From Endomychus coccineus (Eukaryota > Arthropoda > Insecta > Coleoptera > Endomychidae), in contig OY294068.1 of NCBI GenBank assembly GCA_958510875.1, forward strand, positions 152,308,388-152,372,387: a stretch of DNA of 64,000 nt, in the 5' to 3' direction. Positions 11,706 through 24,335 of the stretch are shown in pieces. The notes under the pieces are model-generated. The model searched no databases, had not been told where the DNA came from, and was given only the letters and a program-made list of their open reading frames with translations. Numbering within the stretch: position 1 is the first letter of the stretch; each line of letters starts with the position of its first letter. The translations under genes were made by a program, and so were the position numbers.

Positions 11706-13030
11706 TAGTTGGGTCAAATTAGACGTAAAAATTGTGGAAGTTCGGAATTTTTTCCAAACAGACCAATCAACTTAATTTTTTTTGCAAATTGTTCCTGTAC
11801 GGATACTGAACGATATTGAACTTTAAGATCTAGTCGCTCGACCATTTTTCACCTGTTAAACCGGAAATTGGCCAATTTTCATGGGAAAATTTATTGTAAA
11901 ATTTGTAAAATTAGTAAGTATTGCTAAATTTGACTGGAAAACTCCACTCGGGGGTTTTCGGGGTCGCTGATCAGGATTCCGAAGTTAGATTTACCATTTT
12001 CGACCGCAGTATCTAGAAATTGGCCAATTATATGTCTGAAAAATGGATAAATTAGATAATTTCGTAATTTTTGTTGAAGTTGGCACTGCTATCAAAAGTC
12101 AGGGAATTTATTCGTGACTGTAAAACATTTGTTTCATATCCAATATCAAATGACGCTTGCGTTCGAGAATCAGAAATTTCTGATATACCTGTCTCTTGCA
12201 AATTATAGTTTCGGAATAGTACCCAGAATTTTATTTAAATTATTTTTAAATTTATAAACATCAGAATGTAAGTGTAAATGTAAATGTAAGAAATTGTAAA
12301 ATATAAATTGTAAATAATAAAATGTAAAAAAATAAATGAAATATTAAAATGTTTAATAAAAATATATTCATAAATTCTTGTTCTTATTTGAATTTGTCCA
12401 TTTTGTTTCTAGACGGTTGACCAATTTCATGTATGAAATATTTTTTTGCCATGAAATTGGTAGATTTCTCAATGGTACAATAATAAAAAAATGTTACTCC
12501 AGAATCACGAAACACTCAAACGTTATTTTCTAGCCATTTTCAACAAAAAGTACGAAATTATCTAATTTATCCTTTTTTCTGACATAAAATTGGCCAATTT
12601 CTAGCTAATGCGGTGGAAAATGGTAAATCTAACTTCGGAATCGTGGTCAGCGACCTCAAAAACCCCCGAGTGAAATGTTTTAGTCAATTCAGAAAAAAAT
12701 TGCGAAATTATTAAATTTGACCATTTTTGGGACATAAAGTTGACCAATTTTTAGCTACCGCGGTGGAAAATGGTAAATTTAACTTCGGAATCGTGATCAG
12801 CGACCCCAAAAACCCCCGAGTGGAGTTTTCCAGCCAATTTTGGCAATACTTACCAATTTTCCCTTGAAAATTGGCCAATTTCCGGTTTAACAGGTGAAAA
12901 ATGGTCGAGCGACTAGATCTTAAAGTTCAATATCGTTCAGTATCCGTTCAGGAACGATTTGCAAAAAAAAATTAAGTTGATTGGTCTGTTTGGAAAAATT
13001 CCGAGCTTTTTTGCTAAATTGACTCGACTA
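11706..13030. mobile_element. Foldback (long inverted repeat) element FB1
   Basis: Outer ends are inverted: TAGTTGGGTCAA on the left and TTGACTCGACTA on the right. The arms (about 11713-12120 and 12490-13020) pair over long blocks such as CCAATCAACTTAATTTTTT, ATCTAGTCGCTCGACCATTT and GAAATTGGCCAATT. The right arm holds two tandem versions of an inner block (12640-12660 and 12800-12825). It sits inside the coding sequence of mariner copy A, whose sequence resumes at 13031; a short AAA duplication flanks it. No coding capacity; the left end was inserted in codons for HYF of the transposase. Confidence 0.8.
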
Positions 13031-13050
13031 AAATAATGTTTAATCAAGAC
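13031..13050 (-). pseudogene. Mariner copy A, N-terminal remnant
   Basis: The reverse complement of this stretch reads TTGATTAAACATTATTT, identical to codons for LIKHYF in the mariner at 57.9 kb. It shows that FB1 split the transposase gene. The mariner 5' terminal repeat is missing. Confidence 0.7.
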
Positions 13051-13195
13051 ACACACAGAAGGATACTTGGCCTAGGCAGCAAGTACGACATGTTAATTAT
13101 CTGACCTGATAACCAGGTACAGACCTGGGTACCTGGAACTCAGGTAGACCTTAAAAACACCCGGGACTGATGTCGGACTCAATATACGTCGACCC
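13051..13195. mobile_element. Dispersed repeat R2, second copy, right part
   Basis: Matches 9483-9645: TTGGCCTAGGCAGCA, CTGATAACCAGGT, CCGGGACTGA and ACTCAATATACGTCGACCCA. Together with 10560-10815 it forms one repeat copy interrupted by mariner A and FB1. Confidence 0.65.
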
Positions 13196-14168
13196 ATTTG
13201 AAGTGAGTTGATTTTAAGGGAGCACATATGTATATATGTGGAGTTCTTACTAAATTTGCATTGTATTATAAAACAAAATTGCGTGACACGTTTAGTCAAC
13301 GTTGTGACTCTTTCGAATAAATATTACGTAGGTACTCACTGGTAGTGTTTGGTAAAGTCACATGGTTGATGAAACGCGTCACATAATTTTGTTTCAAATA
13401 TAGTGATCATTTATTAACTGTTGTTTTAGTTTGTAGTTTGTGAACGTATATTTTAGTGGAATAAAAAAATGAATTAAGAATTGAAATCAAACAAACTTCT
13501 CGTGCAATCTAGATTGTGGATTGAGGTAGACATTTTTCATTGCGTAAAGAAGGGAGAATCTTGCTACGATCGATATAGGCGTTTCTTCGAGCTTAAGTTC
13601 GGTGAAGTCGTTTAGAATGGCGGTAGAAGCTAAGTTTCCTTAGAAATGACAATTTTCAATATTTCTCCGTTTGCCACAATCAGCTTGAAATTTAATATAA
13701 TGTTATAAGATGATTTTACGAAACGCTACAGAAAAATAAAGGTACAATTTATTGAAACTGAAAATGTTTTTGTTGATATAATAAGAATATTCTAAAAATA
13801 TGCGAGTTGTAGAAGAAGATGAAAATATAAGAATCATAAATAATATTGTTTTTAATTCCGTGATAAACGTGTATAAACAGTTATAAATTTAGTCTACTCT
13901 ATTGCTTTTATTAAATTTTCGAATAAGATCCTTATGTCATTGTACTAGAAATAATTATTATATTTACAATTGCTGTGAGGATGGCAGAGAATTAAATGAG
14001 CTACTTAGTGCTGGTTATGCGTTTTGCCGCAATAGGGTTACATGAATTTAACATTAGATTCGCGGTTTCAGCATTATCCTGCAGTCTCATATTCTGCGAA
14101 CAACTGTAGAAACCTTAATTTCTATTATCTTGTGTCACTGAATATGGCTTTAACCTAAGAATAATAGT
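13196..14168. other. AT-rich non-coding DNA
   Basis: No coding region or repeat that I can name. Confidence 0.4.
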
Positions 14169-14947
14169 ATTTCAGGTTAGACGAGGCTGCACTTCCTGAT
14201 TTTGAAAAGGAAATAATTTTCGATGTAACATTGATGCTTCTCCTTCCATTTTGTTATCAAAATACCTGATTGGACACTTCTTCGGCTCGAATGTAGAAAC
14301 AGAAAATGAGAATTTTGGATACTTTTTGAACCAAATCCATGAGGTTAAAGTCAGGGCTACGAGCAGGCCATGACATTCGACTCCCACTTTCAATCCAACG
14401 ATCCGCAAAAGTGTGATCAAGATAGTTCCGTACTTGGAAAGCAAAATGAGCGGAAGTGCCATCTTGCATGGAAGTAGAGTTGCTAACGTAAATTTAATGG
14501 CTTCAATTCATTGGTGGATAGCACATTATTCCACATAAAATAAGCAAACTGTTAGATCTACTGCTTTTGAACCGGTGTAGAATGGTAGGGATACAACTTC
14601 TCCTTATGACAGTTTTCAATGACTACTGTTTTACTTACAAACCTGTGGCCCTAGATATTTGTCTACCTATAGCATCTATATTTTCTGCCACCCGAGTTAA
14701 AGTTTCTTCTTCTTGGTATACTATATTAGTGTGTCGACGTGTCCGACGTTATCCCTTTCAGGACGAAAAGTATCAGTCTCCAAGTCTATTAAAAGGGTCT
14801 TGAAATAGCTTTCGATTTGGCGGCCTTCTATTTGGATAAGAACTCTAAATACCGACGATGCGCTCTACGACCAACAAAATCTATTTACGCATGAACGCAG
14901 ACCATATTGCGCATTTCTTCATTTGTAAGTAAATTATACCTAGGCAT
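14169..14947 (-). pseudogene. DDE transposase relic (IS630/Tc1-type, DUF4817-like)
   Basis: The frame at 14257-14469 reads MQDGTSAHFAFQVRNYLDHTF, then WPARSPDFNLMD, the D...SPD block of a family of insect DDE transposases whose N-terminus carries DUF4817. Upstream on the same strand the broken frames give EEETLTRVAENIDAIGRQIS and KEKLYPYH, and the start MPRYNLLTNEEM at 14947. Many stops. Terminal repeats were not identified. Confidence 0.7.
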
Positions 14948-15489
14948 TCTATCTCAATTTTTGAAGAAATTTAAATTATAGGCTAAGAGGTAATTTTATT
15001 TTGGTACGAATAGTACTGAATGAAAAATAACATACGAATGACAATACTAAGACAAATGGAAAACTTCCTTATTTGATTTTGGTCCAAAGCCTACTTTAAG
15101 AACCTGCTTAATGAATAATAGGTAATTATAATTCAAAGCAACTTTGATTTCATTAGATTTTTTTGTGAATGAAAAGTTGTCAATTGAGAATTTGTTACGG
15201 AAGATGTCTTTAACAGATTCAAACTACTGTAACTAGCGCCTTCTATGAATAATAACCAAACTGTAAGCCATATGTCAATTCCTCAACCCAAAAAACCCCA
15301 AAACCGAAAATTTTGTTTTCATGTTCACATTTATGAAGAAGTAAGTGAAATAAAAATAGAATGGTTTTTAAAATTTTTTGGACGAAGATATGTTTGTCTA
15401 ATAAAACACAATATTTTTACCTTAGGAATCTAATGGTAAATTTTGGCCAATTACCTAGAAACCTCTGTATATTTATAACCGGAAAACGC
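14948..15489. other. AT-rich non-coding DNA
   Basis: Nothing recognised; a 62-codon frame at 15245-15433 has no motif. Confidence 0.4.
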
Positions 15490-15830
15490 TGAATTAGTAT
15501 AATTCTATTTGAAAAACTGAAGATAGATGTCAAAAATACCACTTCATACGTCCCTACCGCGCCCAAAAGCAGAACATCCCATATTTTCATCACTAGCGAT
15601 TTACAAATTTTCATTAGGACTAATGGGAATGGCGGAATCGGCTACACTGTTTTTACATATACACACACGTATGCACATAGTAACATAATCTCAAAAATAG
15701 TCTAGATTGATTCAGAAAGCCTCATACGGATATTCCTGCGAAAATCCGGTAAAAAATTTTTAGGCTTATTAGCTTATTACAATACTTCCCTTATACTACG
15801 TATATTGAGGAAAGTAAAAAACGTTATGCT
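15490..15830 (+). repeat. Dispersed repeat R1, copy b (longest)
   Basis: Shares its first half with 24780-25010 (minus strand) and 38690-38850, and its second half with 8225-8400 (minus) and 38850-38970. It ends with ACTACGTATATTGAGGAAAGTAAAAA, whose close match ends the 38.9 kb copy. No terminal inverted repeats or coding capacity seen. Confidence 0.6.
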
Positions 15831-16102
15831 TTTGAAACGTTTTAATGTTCACCAATTTTTCCGGTGACAATCCACATACAATATAATTCATATCCTCCTC
15901 CCATTACATCCAGTTCACTAGATGGAATTCATATCTGTTTACATAAGTGAATTAATTCACCTAGATTCTATTATCGAATTTGAAGGAGGTCTGGGGGCCT
16001 GAGCCCAATTTTTTTTGACATATTTTGAAGGCTATTCTATTTTACTTGACACTATTTCTACTCTTAAATACGTCAATTTTCTTATTGAAAAGAAAACAAG
16101 TC

Positions 16103-16357
16103 AACTAATATAGTTGGATGGAGTTCAGCAAACATAATAGGTTCCGTCTTTCTTTCTTTGGGTTTTCGGGTATTATGAATGAAACGTAGAATTATCACTA
16201 GAACGCGGGAAACGATATTTAGACAGGAATGTTGGTCGATTAGGTTATTGAGGAAATTTGGTTGTGCATTGTTAAAGAGTGTCACCTTCTTTTCTTCTAT
16301 AAGAACTTCGACAGGTTCCGATAAAGTTTCACCGGACAAAGATGGACTACAAGACTT
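16103..16357 (-). repeat. Inverted duplication of BEL-Pao integrase region, left arm
   Basis: This 255-bp segment is the diverged reverse complement of 16966-17220 (roughly 85-90% by eye), so part of the retrotransposon exists twice in opposite orientations around the RNase H segment. Its minus-strand reading keeps NLIDQHSCLNIVSRVLVIILR and IHNTRKPKERKT. Confidence 0.8.
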
Positions 16358-16359
16358 AA

Positions 16360-17439
16360 TCCAGAAATTATGTGTCTTAAACCAGATTGGGATGAAACAC
16401 CTCCGCAAGAGTTTTTTCAAATCTGGAAAAGTTCTCATCTGAGATTCTTGAATTGACAAAGATAAATTTGCCACGTCAATTATCCAATAATACGTATGAG
16501 TCATGTACCTTACATTGCTTCGTCGATGCCTCTGAAAAGGGCTATTGTGCGGTAATTTATTTTGTATTCTCTTCCAGTTTGAAAATGGCTTCCAGTTTCG
16601 TATGTGCAAAAGCCAAAGTGGCACCACTTAAAAAATTATCTATTCCAAAACTTGAACTTTGTGCTGCAGTTCTTGGAGCCAAATTAGTATCATTTTTTGT
16701 ACGTAATTTTCATGGGAAAATGTCATTCAATAACATCATATGTTGGAGTGACTCCTCTATAGCGTTATGTTGGATTCGCGCTTCAGCGCACAGGTGGCAA
16801 ACTTTTGTGAGCAACGGAGTGGCATTCATTCAAGAAAATGTTGCACCCTCTTGTTGGTTTCATGTTCTTTCAGCTGATAATTCTGCTGACCTGGGTTCAA
16901 GGGGTCTACTTCCTTCTCAACTATTAGACAATGCACTTTGGTGGCAAGGCCCCCCATTTCTGAGAAAGTCTTGTAGTCCATCTTTTTCCGGTGAAAATTT
17001 ATCGGAACCTGTCGAAGCTGTTATAGAAGAAAAGAAGGTGACACTCTTTAACACTGCACAATCAAATTTCCTCGATAACCTAATCGACCAACATTCCTGT
17101 CTAAATACCATTTCCCGCGTTCTAGTGATAATTCTACGTTCCATTCATAATACCCGAAAACCCCAAGAAAGAAAGACGGGACCTATTATGTTTGCTGAAC
17201 TCCATCCAGCTATTTTAGTTTTGGTTAAACATACTCAGACCTTGTTCTTTTCCAGTGAAATTTTCCTTATCAAGGAAAACAAAGGTCAAAAATGGTTGAA
17301 AAGGTTGTCTCCGTTAGTTTTTGATGTGGCGATGAAAACAGACTTGGTATCTATATATTCCTCTAAAAATTGTATGAATAAATATCGCGTTTACTCATTA
17401 CTGACCAGTTCTTTGGAATGGCTTCGATTCGAAGGATAA
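16360..17439 (+). pseudogene. BEL-Pao LTR retrotransposon, RNase H to integrase start
   Basis: The 328-codon open part (from 16453) runs through RNase H: CFVDASEKGYCAVIY, KLSIPKLELCAAVLGAK, CWSDSSIALCWI, then the BEL-Pao signature DLGSRGLLPSQLL and ALWWQGPPFL, and on into the pre-integrase region (LIDQHSCLNTISRVL). The preceding WDETPPQEFFQIW is one frame off. Protease, reverse transcriptase and the integrase core are missing, and no LTRs were found. It is a dead fragment; the plain reading frame is long because the segment is relatively young. Confidence 0.88.
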
Positions 17440-19246
17440 TCACCACTCTCATTGTATTTCCGAAATAGCAGCCCTTTTGTACACAGAAGAATTAAAACTT
17501 GCTGAATTCTCCCGCTTTTCTCAAATTCTACTATTACAATTTTCAGTTTTTTGTGCGCTATCTGTTGCTGTGGCAATATACGTAACATGATGAACTTACA
17601 GTTTGAAGTGATATGATCCTTGCCAATGTTATTTCTTTAGAGAACATTTTTCATATCTGATTATCCCGTTTTCCACAATATTTTTTCGATAAACAAACAC
17701 AAGACCAAACGAATAATAGTTTCATCCATTCACTTCTTGTGAGCCAATCATATTTTTCATACCACGAATTATTAAATGCACGATTTGGTTTTCCTATATT
17801 GATCAAAGTTTTACTCAAATCTGACGGGAGGTTTGCTAGTGGTTTCAAGTACATCTTATCCGTAACAAAGATTACTGAAGCGACATTCACTAAAAAGTTA
17901 ACAACGTCCATGCAATCTCTCATGTTCCCGAGATCTTCACAAATTTTCTTTTGACGCCGATTCCATCTTTACACAGACACCTCACTTCGATTTAGCATTT
18001 ATGTTCTATTTTTTGGTATGTGTGTAAGACTATTTCAGAACCGCAACAATAAAAATTATTCACAATAATAATAGGATCAATAACAGAAAACCTCGGTACT
18101 ATACCAAACCCCAAAAGGATAAAATACAGAAGTAGTAACCCAATTTTTAACTGCTTTTCATTGTTTTCATGTAGGTGTCGTAAACAACCTATCTGGTATC
18201 CTGTTATCTTTTTCCAACTGATTAGGTGCCTTTTCTCTGTTTTCTGTAATTGTAGATATTCCCAAGAAGGAACTCGTTTGAGCGATTATGTTGGGCCAAG
18301 TGTCTAAGCTTCTGATTAGTACAATATCGACCAGTTTTTAAGTAATGGCCAAAAATTATTCTAAAATATAACTCAGTAAGGATATATCTTATTTAAGTTT
18401 TATGGGTTAAAACTTCATATTAGCAAGATCTTAAAGTATGTACGATTATTAATGAATCACTCTGTATATCATATAACCAGAACTGGGTTTTTCCCAGAAT
18501 ATCAAAATTGTTGACAAAGTTCGATGGTGTATCATAATTCACCGACAAATCGAAAGGAAAGTTATTTGATGTGCCCTCTATTACGGAATTAGCTTCATTT
18601 AACTTTGGAAATAATTCATCTTTGTGTTTTAGACCCGTAACTAAATTTGATAAACGATGCCAAGGAATGAAAACGTAGATTCAATATTTACAGAGCGCTT
18701 TTATTTTCTTTCTATTTCGAGGGGTAAATGTTTGCATTTCCTCGGAAGAAAGTAAAAGAGAGAACCGTAATAATTCCTTCAGCTTTAGGTTAACTGCTAT
18801 CTGCTTCGTTATAAAATCATAAGGTGATGACGTTTCTTTATACCGAATCCATTGGAGAATCGAAAAACATTGAACGTTTAACAAGAATGGTCTCTTTGTT
18901 ATTCCTAGAGTATACTTATGGCTATGTAAATGGAATTCCATACAACCTTGTCTACACCCATACAGTTATCAAGGATTTAATACGATCCTTGTTCATATTT
19001 TTATAGAATGTGGAAACTCCCACTTAAATACCCAGAAAAATGTAGAAAAAAGTCAATTTTCAATGTTTGATCTGGTTATGAAAATGTGCTGAATTCCTTC
19101 TTCAACCCTTGCTTTTCATACTGAATGCCAAATATATGAAGAGAATACATTTTTATTATTTCATTTGTGGACGTTTTAGCATAAACATAAACATAGTTTG
19201 AGTAAAAAGTCATGTCTGCTTTTTGGTATTTTGATGTAAAAATCTA
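17440..19246. other. Mostly unassigned DNA
   Basis: No convincing gene. The first 200 bp may continue the BEL-Pao element in broken frames. Short frames at 17651-17954 and 18681-19006 show no motif. Confidence 0.35.
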
Positions 19247-19691
19247 TTTCCATCAAAAATCAGGAATGCTCTCAGTTCAAGTATTTATTTCTCCATAGTT
19301 CACATATTTAATATAAAATTGTAGAATGTTCCAATAGGAAGTGGAATAAAACGGGTGATATACGTGTATCATCAATAGTATTTTGATGTGAACTTTCACA
19401 AAGGTAATCATTCTTCCATCAAATATTCAAAATGCGCTTAGTTCATTTTATTCATTTTTCTTTTGCAATACATGTAAATGAGTCATATTAACCCTAAACA
19501 TGTGACCGAAAATAATGTTTAACGACCCTCGGGCCGCTAAACTCATAACAACACGATTGATTGTCGTTTGCGGAACTTTGCATTAGACGATTTTAGATCA
19601 AACGTGAGTTTAAATCAAAGTTTTGAATAAAAACAGACAACAAAAGTGTAGGTTACGAATTTTTTAACTAATGGTAGGCGAAAAACCGTTG

Positions 19692-19808
19692 TGTGTCACA
19701 CATGCAGAAAACGCATCAACAGCCTTTTGCTATCGGCTGTCCTCGCTTCGTTTCGCTGGCTCGTGTAGGTAATAGCAGCGAGCTGCTCATTTTCTGCCTT
19801 GTGACACA
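19692..19808. mobile_element. 117-bp MITE inside the satellite
   Basis: Terminal inverted repeats TGTGTCACACATGCAGAAAA and, inverted, TGTGTCACAAGGCAGAAAA enclose a GC-rich centre (CCTCGCTTCGTTTCGCTGG). It lies in a non-satellite insert of about 380 bp. Autonomous partner unknown. Confidence 0.65.
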
Positions 19809-20171
19809 AAATACTATAATAGTTAGTACATTTATCCATATTTTGCATATTTAGTATGAAGCTGTAAATATTTGGAATATGGAGTGGGATAATATAACAT
19901 AATATACATGTTTTATGAATGGCTTTTTGATGTGAGGTTTCACAAAGTTAATGCATCTTCCATGAAATATTCAGAATGCGCTTAGTTCCGATATACATTT
20001 ATCCATAGTTTAGTTTGCATATTTAGTATCAAGATGTATAATTTTAGGATGGGATGTCAAATAGAACAAGTAATATACGGTGTTTTACGAATAGTATTTT
20101 GATGTGGACGTTCACGAAGTTAATACATTCTTCATCAAATAAGTTAAATGCGCTTAGTTCCAATACATATT

Positions 20172-20909
20172 TATTCAAAATTTGCATATTTAGTATAAAC
20201 TGTTGAACGATTGAATTAATGAAATTTGTTCAATACTAGTAAAACTTCTTTATTTGACAAAAATGATGCATAAGCATTAGACATTAACTACAGAGTTCTG
20301 AGACACCGAATATATATTTGTTACATGTCAACTCATAGAACCGCTATACTTATCAGTGTTCGTACCTTCGTTGAAATAGATAGTCGAAGGTATACATATG
20401 AATTGACCAACTGTAAAATTTTTGATCATGAAGTGGAATGAGACATACATGTTTTATGAATGGTTTCTTGATGTGAATTTTTACAAAGTTAATTCATTTT
20501 GCATCAAATATTCAGAATGCGCTTAGTTCCAATACACATTTATTCAAAATTTGCATATTTAGTATAAACTGTTGAACGATTGAATTAATGAAATTTGTTC
20601 AATACTAGTAAAACTTCTTTATTTGACAAAAATGATGCATAAGCATTAGACATTAACTACAGAGTTCTGAGACACCGAATATATATTTGTTACATGTCAA
20701 CTCATAGAACCGCTATACTTATCAGTGTTCGTACCTTCGTTGAAATAGATAGTCGAAGGTATACATATGAATTGACCAACTGTAAAATTTTTGATCATGA
20801 AGTGGAATGAGACATACATGTTTTATGAATGGTTTCTTGATGTGAATTTTTACAAAGTTAATTCATTTTGCATCAAATATTCAGAATGCGCTTAGTTCCA
20901 ATACACATT
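20172..20909. repeat. Exact 369-bp tandem duplication
   Basis: 20172-20540 is repeated at 20541-20909 without a difference that I can find. Each copy holds one B-type satellite unit with an extra internal segment (GTTGAACGATTGAATTAATG... GATAGTCGAAGGTATACATA) absent from other units. Such identity among degenerate units means a very recent event or an assembly artefact. Confidence 0.9.
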
Positions 20910-22230
20910 TATCCATAGTTTGCATATTTAGTATCAAGATGTATAATTTTAGAATGGGTTGTGAAATAGAACACACGATATATGGTGTTCTATAAATAGT
21001 ATTTTGATGTGGACGTTCACAAAGTAAATTCATTAAATGTTTAGAATTAGTTCAGTTCCAATATACATTTATTTATCCATAGTTTGGATATTTAGTATCA
21101 AAATGTTTAATTTTAGGATGGGATGTAAGATAGAAAACGTATTATACGGTGTTTTATGAATAGTATTTTGATGTGGACATCTACAAAGTAGATTCACCAA
21201 ATGTTTAGAATGAGCTTAGCTCCAATATACATTTATCCATAGTTTGCATATTTAGTATAAAGTTGTAAAATGTTGGAATATGGAGTAGAATGAGACACAT
21301 AATACACATGTTTTATGAATGATTTTTTGATCTGAACTTTCACGAAGTTAATGCATCTTCCATCAAATATTCAGAATGCGTTTAGTTCCAATACACCTTT
21401 ATTCATAATTTACATATTTAGTATCAAGATGTATAATTTTATGATGATGAGATGTGAAATAGAACACACAATATATGGTGTTTTATGAATAGTATTTTGA
21501 TGTGGACGTTCACAAAGTGAATTTATCTTGCATCAAATGTATGAAATAAATTCAGTTCCAACATACACTTATCCATAGTTTGCATATTCAGAATAAAGCC
21601 GTACAATGAAGTGAAATGAGACATATAATATACATGTTTTATGAAAAGTTTTTTGATGTGAATTTTAACAAAGTTAATACATCTTCCATCAAATTTTCAG
21701 AATGCGCTAAGTTTCAATATATATTTATTCATAATTGCAGATTTAGTATTAAGCCGTAAAATTTTGGAATATACATGTTTTATGAATGGTTTTTTGATGT
21801 GAATTTTCACAGTTTTAAAGCATCGTCCATCGAATATTCAGAATGCGCTTAGTTCCAACACATCTATCCACTGTTTGCATATTTTGTATCAAGATGTATA
21901 ATTTTAGAATGAGATTCGAAATAAAACACGTAATATACGATGTTTTATGAATTGTATTTTGATGTGGACGTTCACAGAGTAAATTCACCTTTCATCAAAT
22001 GTTTGGAATGAGTTCAGTTCCAATTATCCATAGTTTGCCTATTTAGTATCAAGTTGTAGAATTGTGAATGGGAAGTAGGATAAAACACCTAATGTACTTG
22101 TCTAATGCATAGTATTTTTATGTGAACATACTTAACAAGTCTTCCATCACAAATTCATAATGCGCTTAGCTCCACTGAACATCTATCCATATAGTTAATC
22201 TTTCGAATAGAAAGTGTTTTCTAATTTGCC

Positions 22231-23280
22231 TTTTTATCAAATATTCAGAATAAAATTATTTTCATGGACATTTTGCCATGTATTACTTATTTGACATTAA
22301 TTTTCAAAATTTTCAAGAATGTAGTGTAATAAGGGACCTTTTAAACATGTTTCATTAATTAAATTTAAAGATCATCCATAGCTTAAGCTTTTTGTATCAT
22401 TTCTAGCATTTTTAAATACAGGGAACTGACAAATATCTATAAATTCAAATAAACTGAATACACAGGGCACATTTTCAAGATTAGATAAGGAAATGCCATT
22501 AAAGATTTATATTGTTTGATATTTAAGAGAAAAGGTCTTTGTAGCTATAAAAAGAGAGTTTCCTCGACCATAAAGTTACTCTACATGTTGCGACAGTAAA
22601 AGAACGATAAAAATTCGATGTGCATTTACATCAATTTTCCTCCTCGGTTTATCTCGTTGCTTTCAGATGAGAAACTTTATGCAAACGCACTCAACAGAAA
22701 ACCCAGTCATCTTTTCAGAACATCCCACCATACATTGTTATTCAGAACTGTTCTGATTTGGCCCTTTTTCCATGTGTACTTTAAACTTATATACTACTTT
22801 GTATATATCTCAAACTATTAAGAAAATTGAAAATTCTATCTAATCTGTGTTAGAGACTTTTTGTAATTTTCATACACGAAAAGTTACAAAGATTTGAGAA
22901 TCTACAAATGCTTCTACTTTGCCAATAAAACTACACAATATAAAATATATCGATAACACGATGATTCACGTTTTATTTGACATAAATCGAATATAAAGAA
23001 TGTGGAACGTGAGATGTGAGAAATATCACAGAAGAATGTTCCTTAGCGATTACAAAGATATTATATCGTATTGTGTGTTCTATCGAGAAGCTTATTATAA
23101 CTTGGCATATTATATGGTTGTTTGGTTAGGAACGGACAAATTGTTCATTCTTCGGCCTAGACAGAAAATAATATCTATATTAAAAATTTTATAAAAAATT
23201 CAAAGAAAAAATTAAATTAGAAATAAAATTTGTAACATCTTGACAAATAGGAAGAATAAACAGAATTCAAAAATAGGCAA
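22231..23280. other. AT-rich DNA, no gene recognised
   Basis: Frames at 22618-22821 and 23000-23194 are short and without motif. No repeat structure noticed. Confidence 0.4.
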
Positions 23281-24335
23281 AAAATCGTTTTAATCATCAC
23301 ACAAAAAAAGGCAAAAGAGTTGTTAGATGCTAATCCTCAAATATTAGTTTTGAACCCGGATGAATGTAAGAAAACCGTCATAATGCATAGAAATGACTAA
23401 CGAAAATAAAATAGGAAATCTATTAAATGATGAAACAACTTACAAAAATTAAAATCTGAACTTAGATTAACAGAACAAAATGACGTGAATAAATAAATGA
23501 TAAATGGTCCAAGAACAAGATAATCCCTATTGGATTGAAAAATAATATCTATGGGCTTCCGAAACTACATAAAAATGATATACCTTCAAGACCCATTTTA
23601 AGTAATATTATTCACCTACATTTTATCAAAATTCTTATCAAAATATATCAACAATATAATAGAAAAATTAATTTTATGTAAAGGACTCAAGTTATAAATA
23701 TATCCTCCCAGAGGACCGTCCAAAAGATTAAAAAATTATTCGTAATATACTGGAAATGAATAGCTACCCAGAAACATTTTTCAATTCCATCATTAAAAAG
23801 GAAGAATAAACAATAATATAATGGAACGTCATAAATAAATATAACATACACGGTAATACAGATAATTTTAAAACATTACAATACATTCCGGAGATCTCAG
23901 AGAAAATTAAGAAATGTTTAAAAAAGTATGATATAAATGTTGCACATAAGCCTACTAACTGTGTTGGGAAATATTTTTCAAATTTAAAACCTTGAATACC
24001 TAAAGATAAACAAACCCACACAGTACACAAATTAATTTGTTTAGATTGCTTATACAGGAATATCTAAGCAAGTTTTATGGAAGAGAATGTATAGCCATTA
24101 GTATAGTACAAGAAACAAAAACTTTCACCGCCCTTGCTAAACACTGTTTCGATTACAACCATCATCAATTAGATTAAGAAAATGTTAATATTTAACTAAG
24201 GAAACCAATAATTATGAAAGATCTATTCTGGAGATGATTCACATAAAACGTGATTTCAAGGCTTTAAATTATAGAACAGACATTCAGTCATTAAGTCAGA
24301 TTTATACTAATTTAATTAATTAAAATCCTTGCAAA
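23281..24335 (+). pseudogene. Penelope-like retroelement relic (reverse transcriptase and GIY-YIG)
   Basis: Heavily decayed, but the order is clear. About 23300-23380 gives AKELLDANPQILVLNPDECK. About 23545-23600 gives a broken GLPKLHKNDIPSRPILSN, the Penelope reverse transcriptase signature. About 23870-24030 gives IPEISEKIKKCLKKYDINVAH, KPTN and IPKDKQTHTVH, leading to the nuclease. About 24110-24320 gives TALAKHCFDYNHH, then ILEMIHIKRDFKALNYRTDI in shifted frames, the C-terminal end of GIY-YIG proteins. The GIY and YIG core itself is deleted. A hammerhead-like motif follows on the same strand at 24728-24773. Confidence 0.8.

Larger units (their letters stand above)
19247..22230. repeat. 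Satellite-like tandem array, about 165-bp units
   Basis: About 14 degenerate units, recognised by recurrent ATTCAGAATGCGCTTAGTTCC, CATAGTTTGCATATTTAGTAT and TTTTATGAATRGTATTTTGATGTG. The landmark AATGCGCTTAG (or variant) falls near 19431, 19975, 20148, 20516, 20885, 21045, 21208, 21375, 21543, 21704, 21840, 22008 and 22161. Two unit types alternate for much of the array: type A (AGTATCAAGATGTATAATTTT... TTTTGATGTGGACGTTCAC) and type B (AGTATAAAGTTGTAAAATG... TTTTTGATGTGAA). It is interrupted at 19445-19825 and contains a 369-bp exact duplication. Confidence 0.85.

Noticed and set aside
19247..22230. Regularly spaced repeats as a CRISPR array
   Set aside because: Units are about 165 bp, degenerate and contiguous, without spacers, in eukaryotic DNA; it is a satellite.
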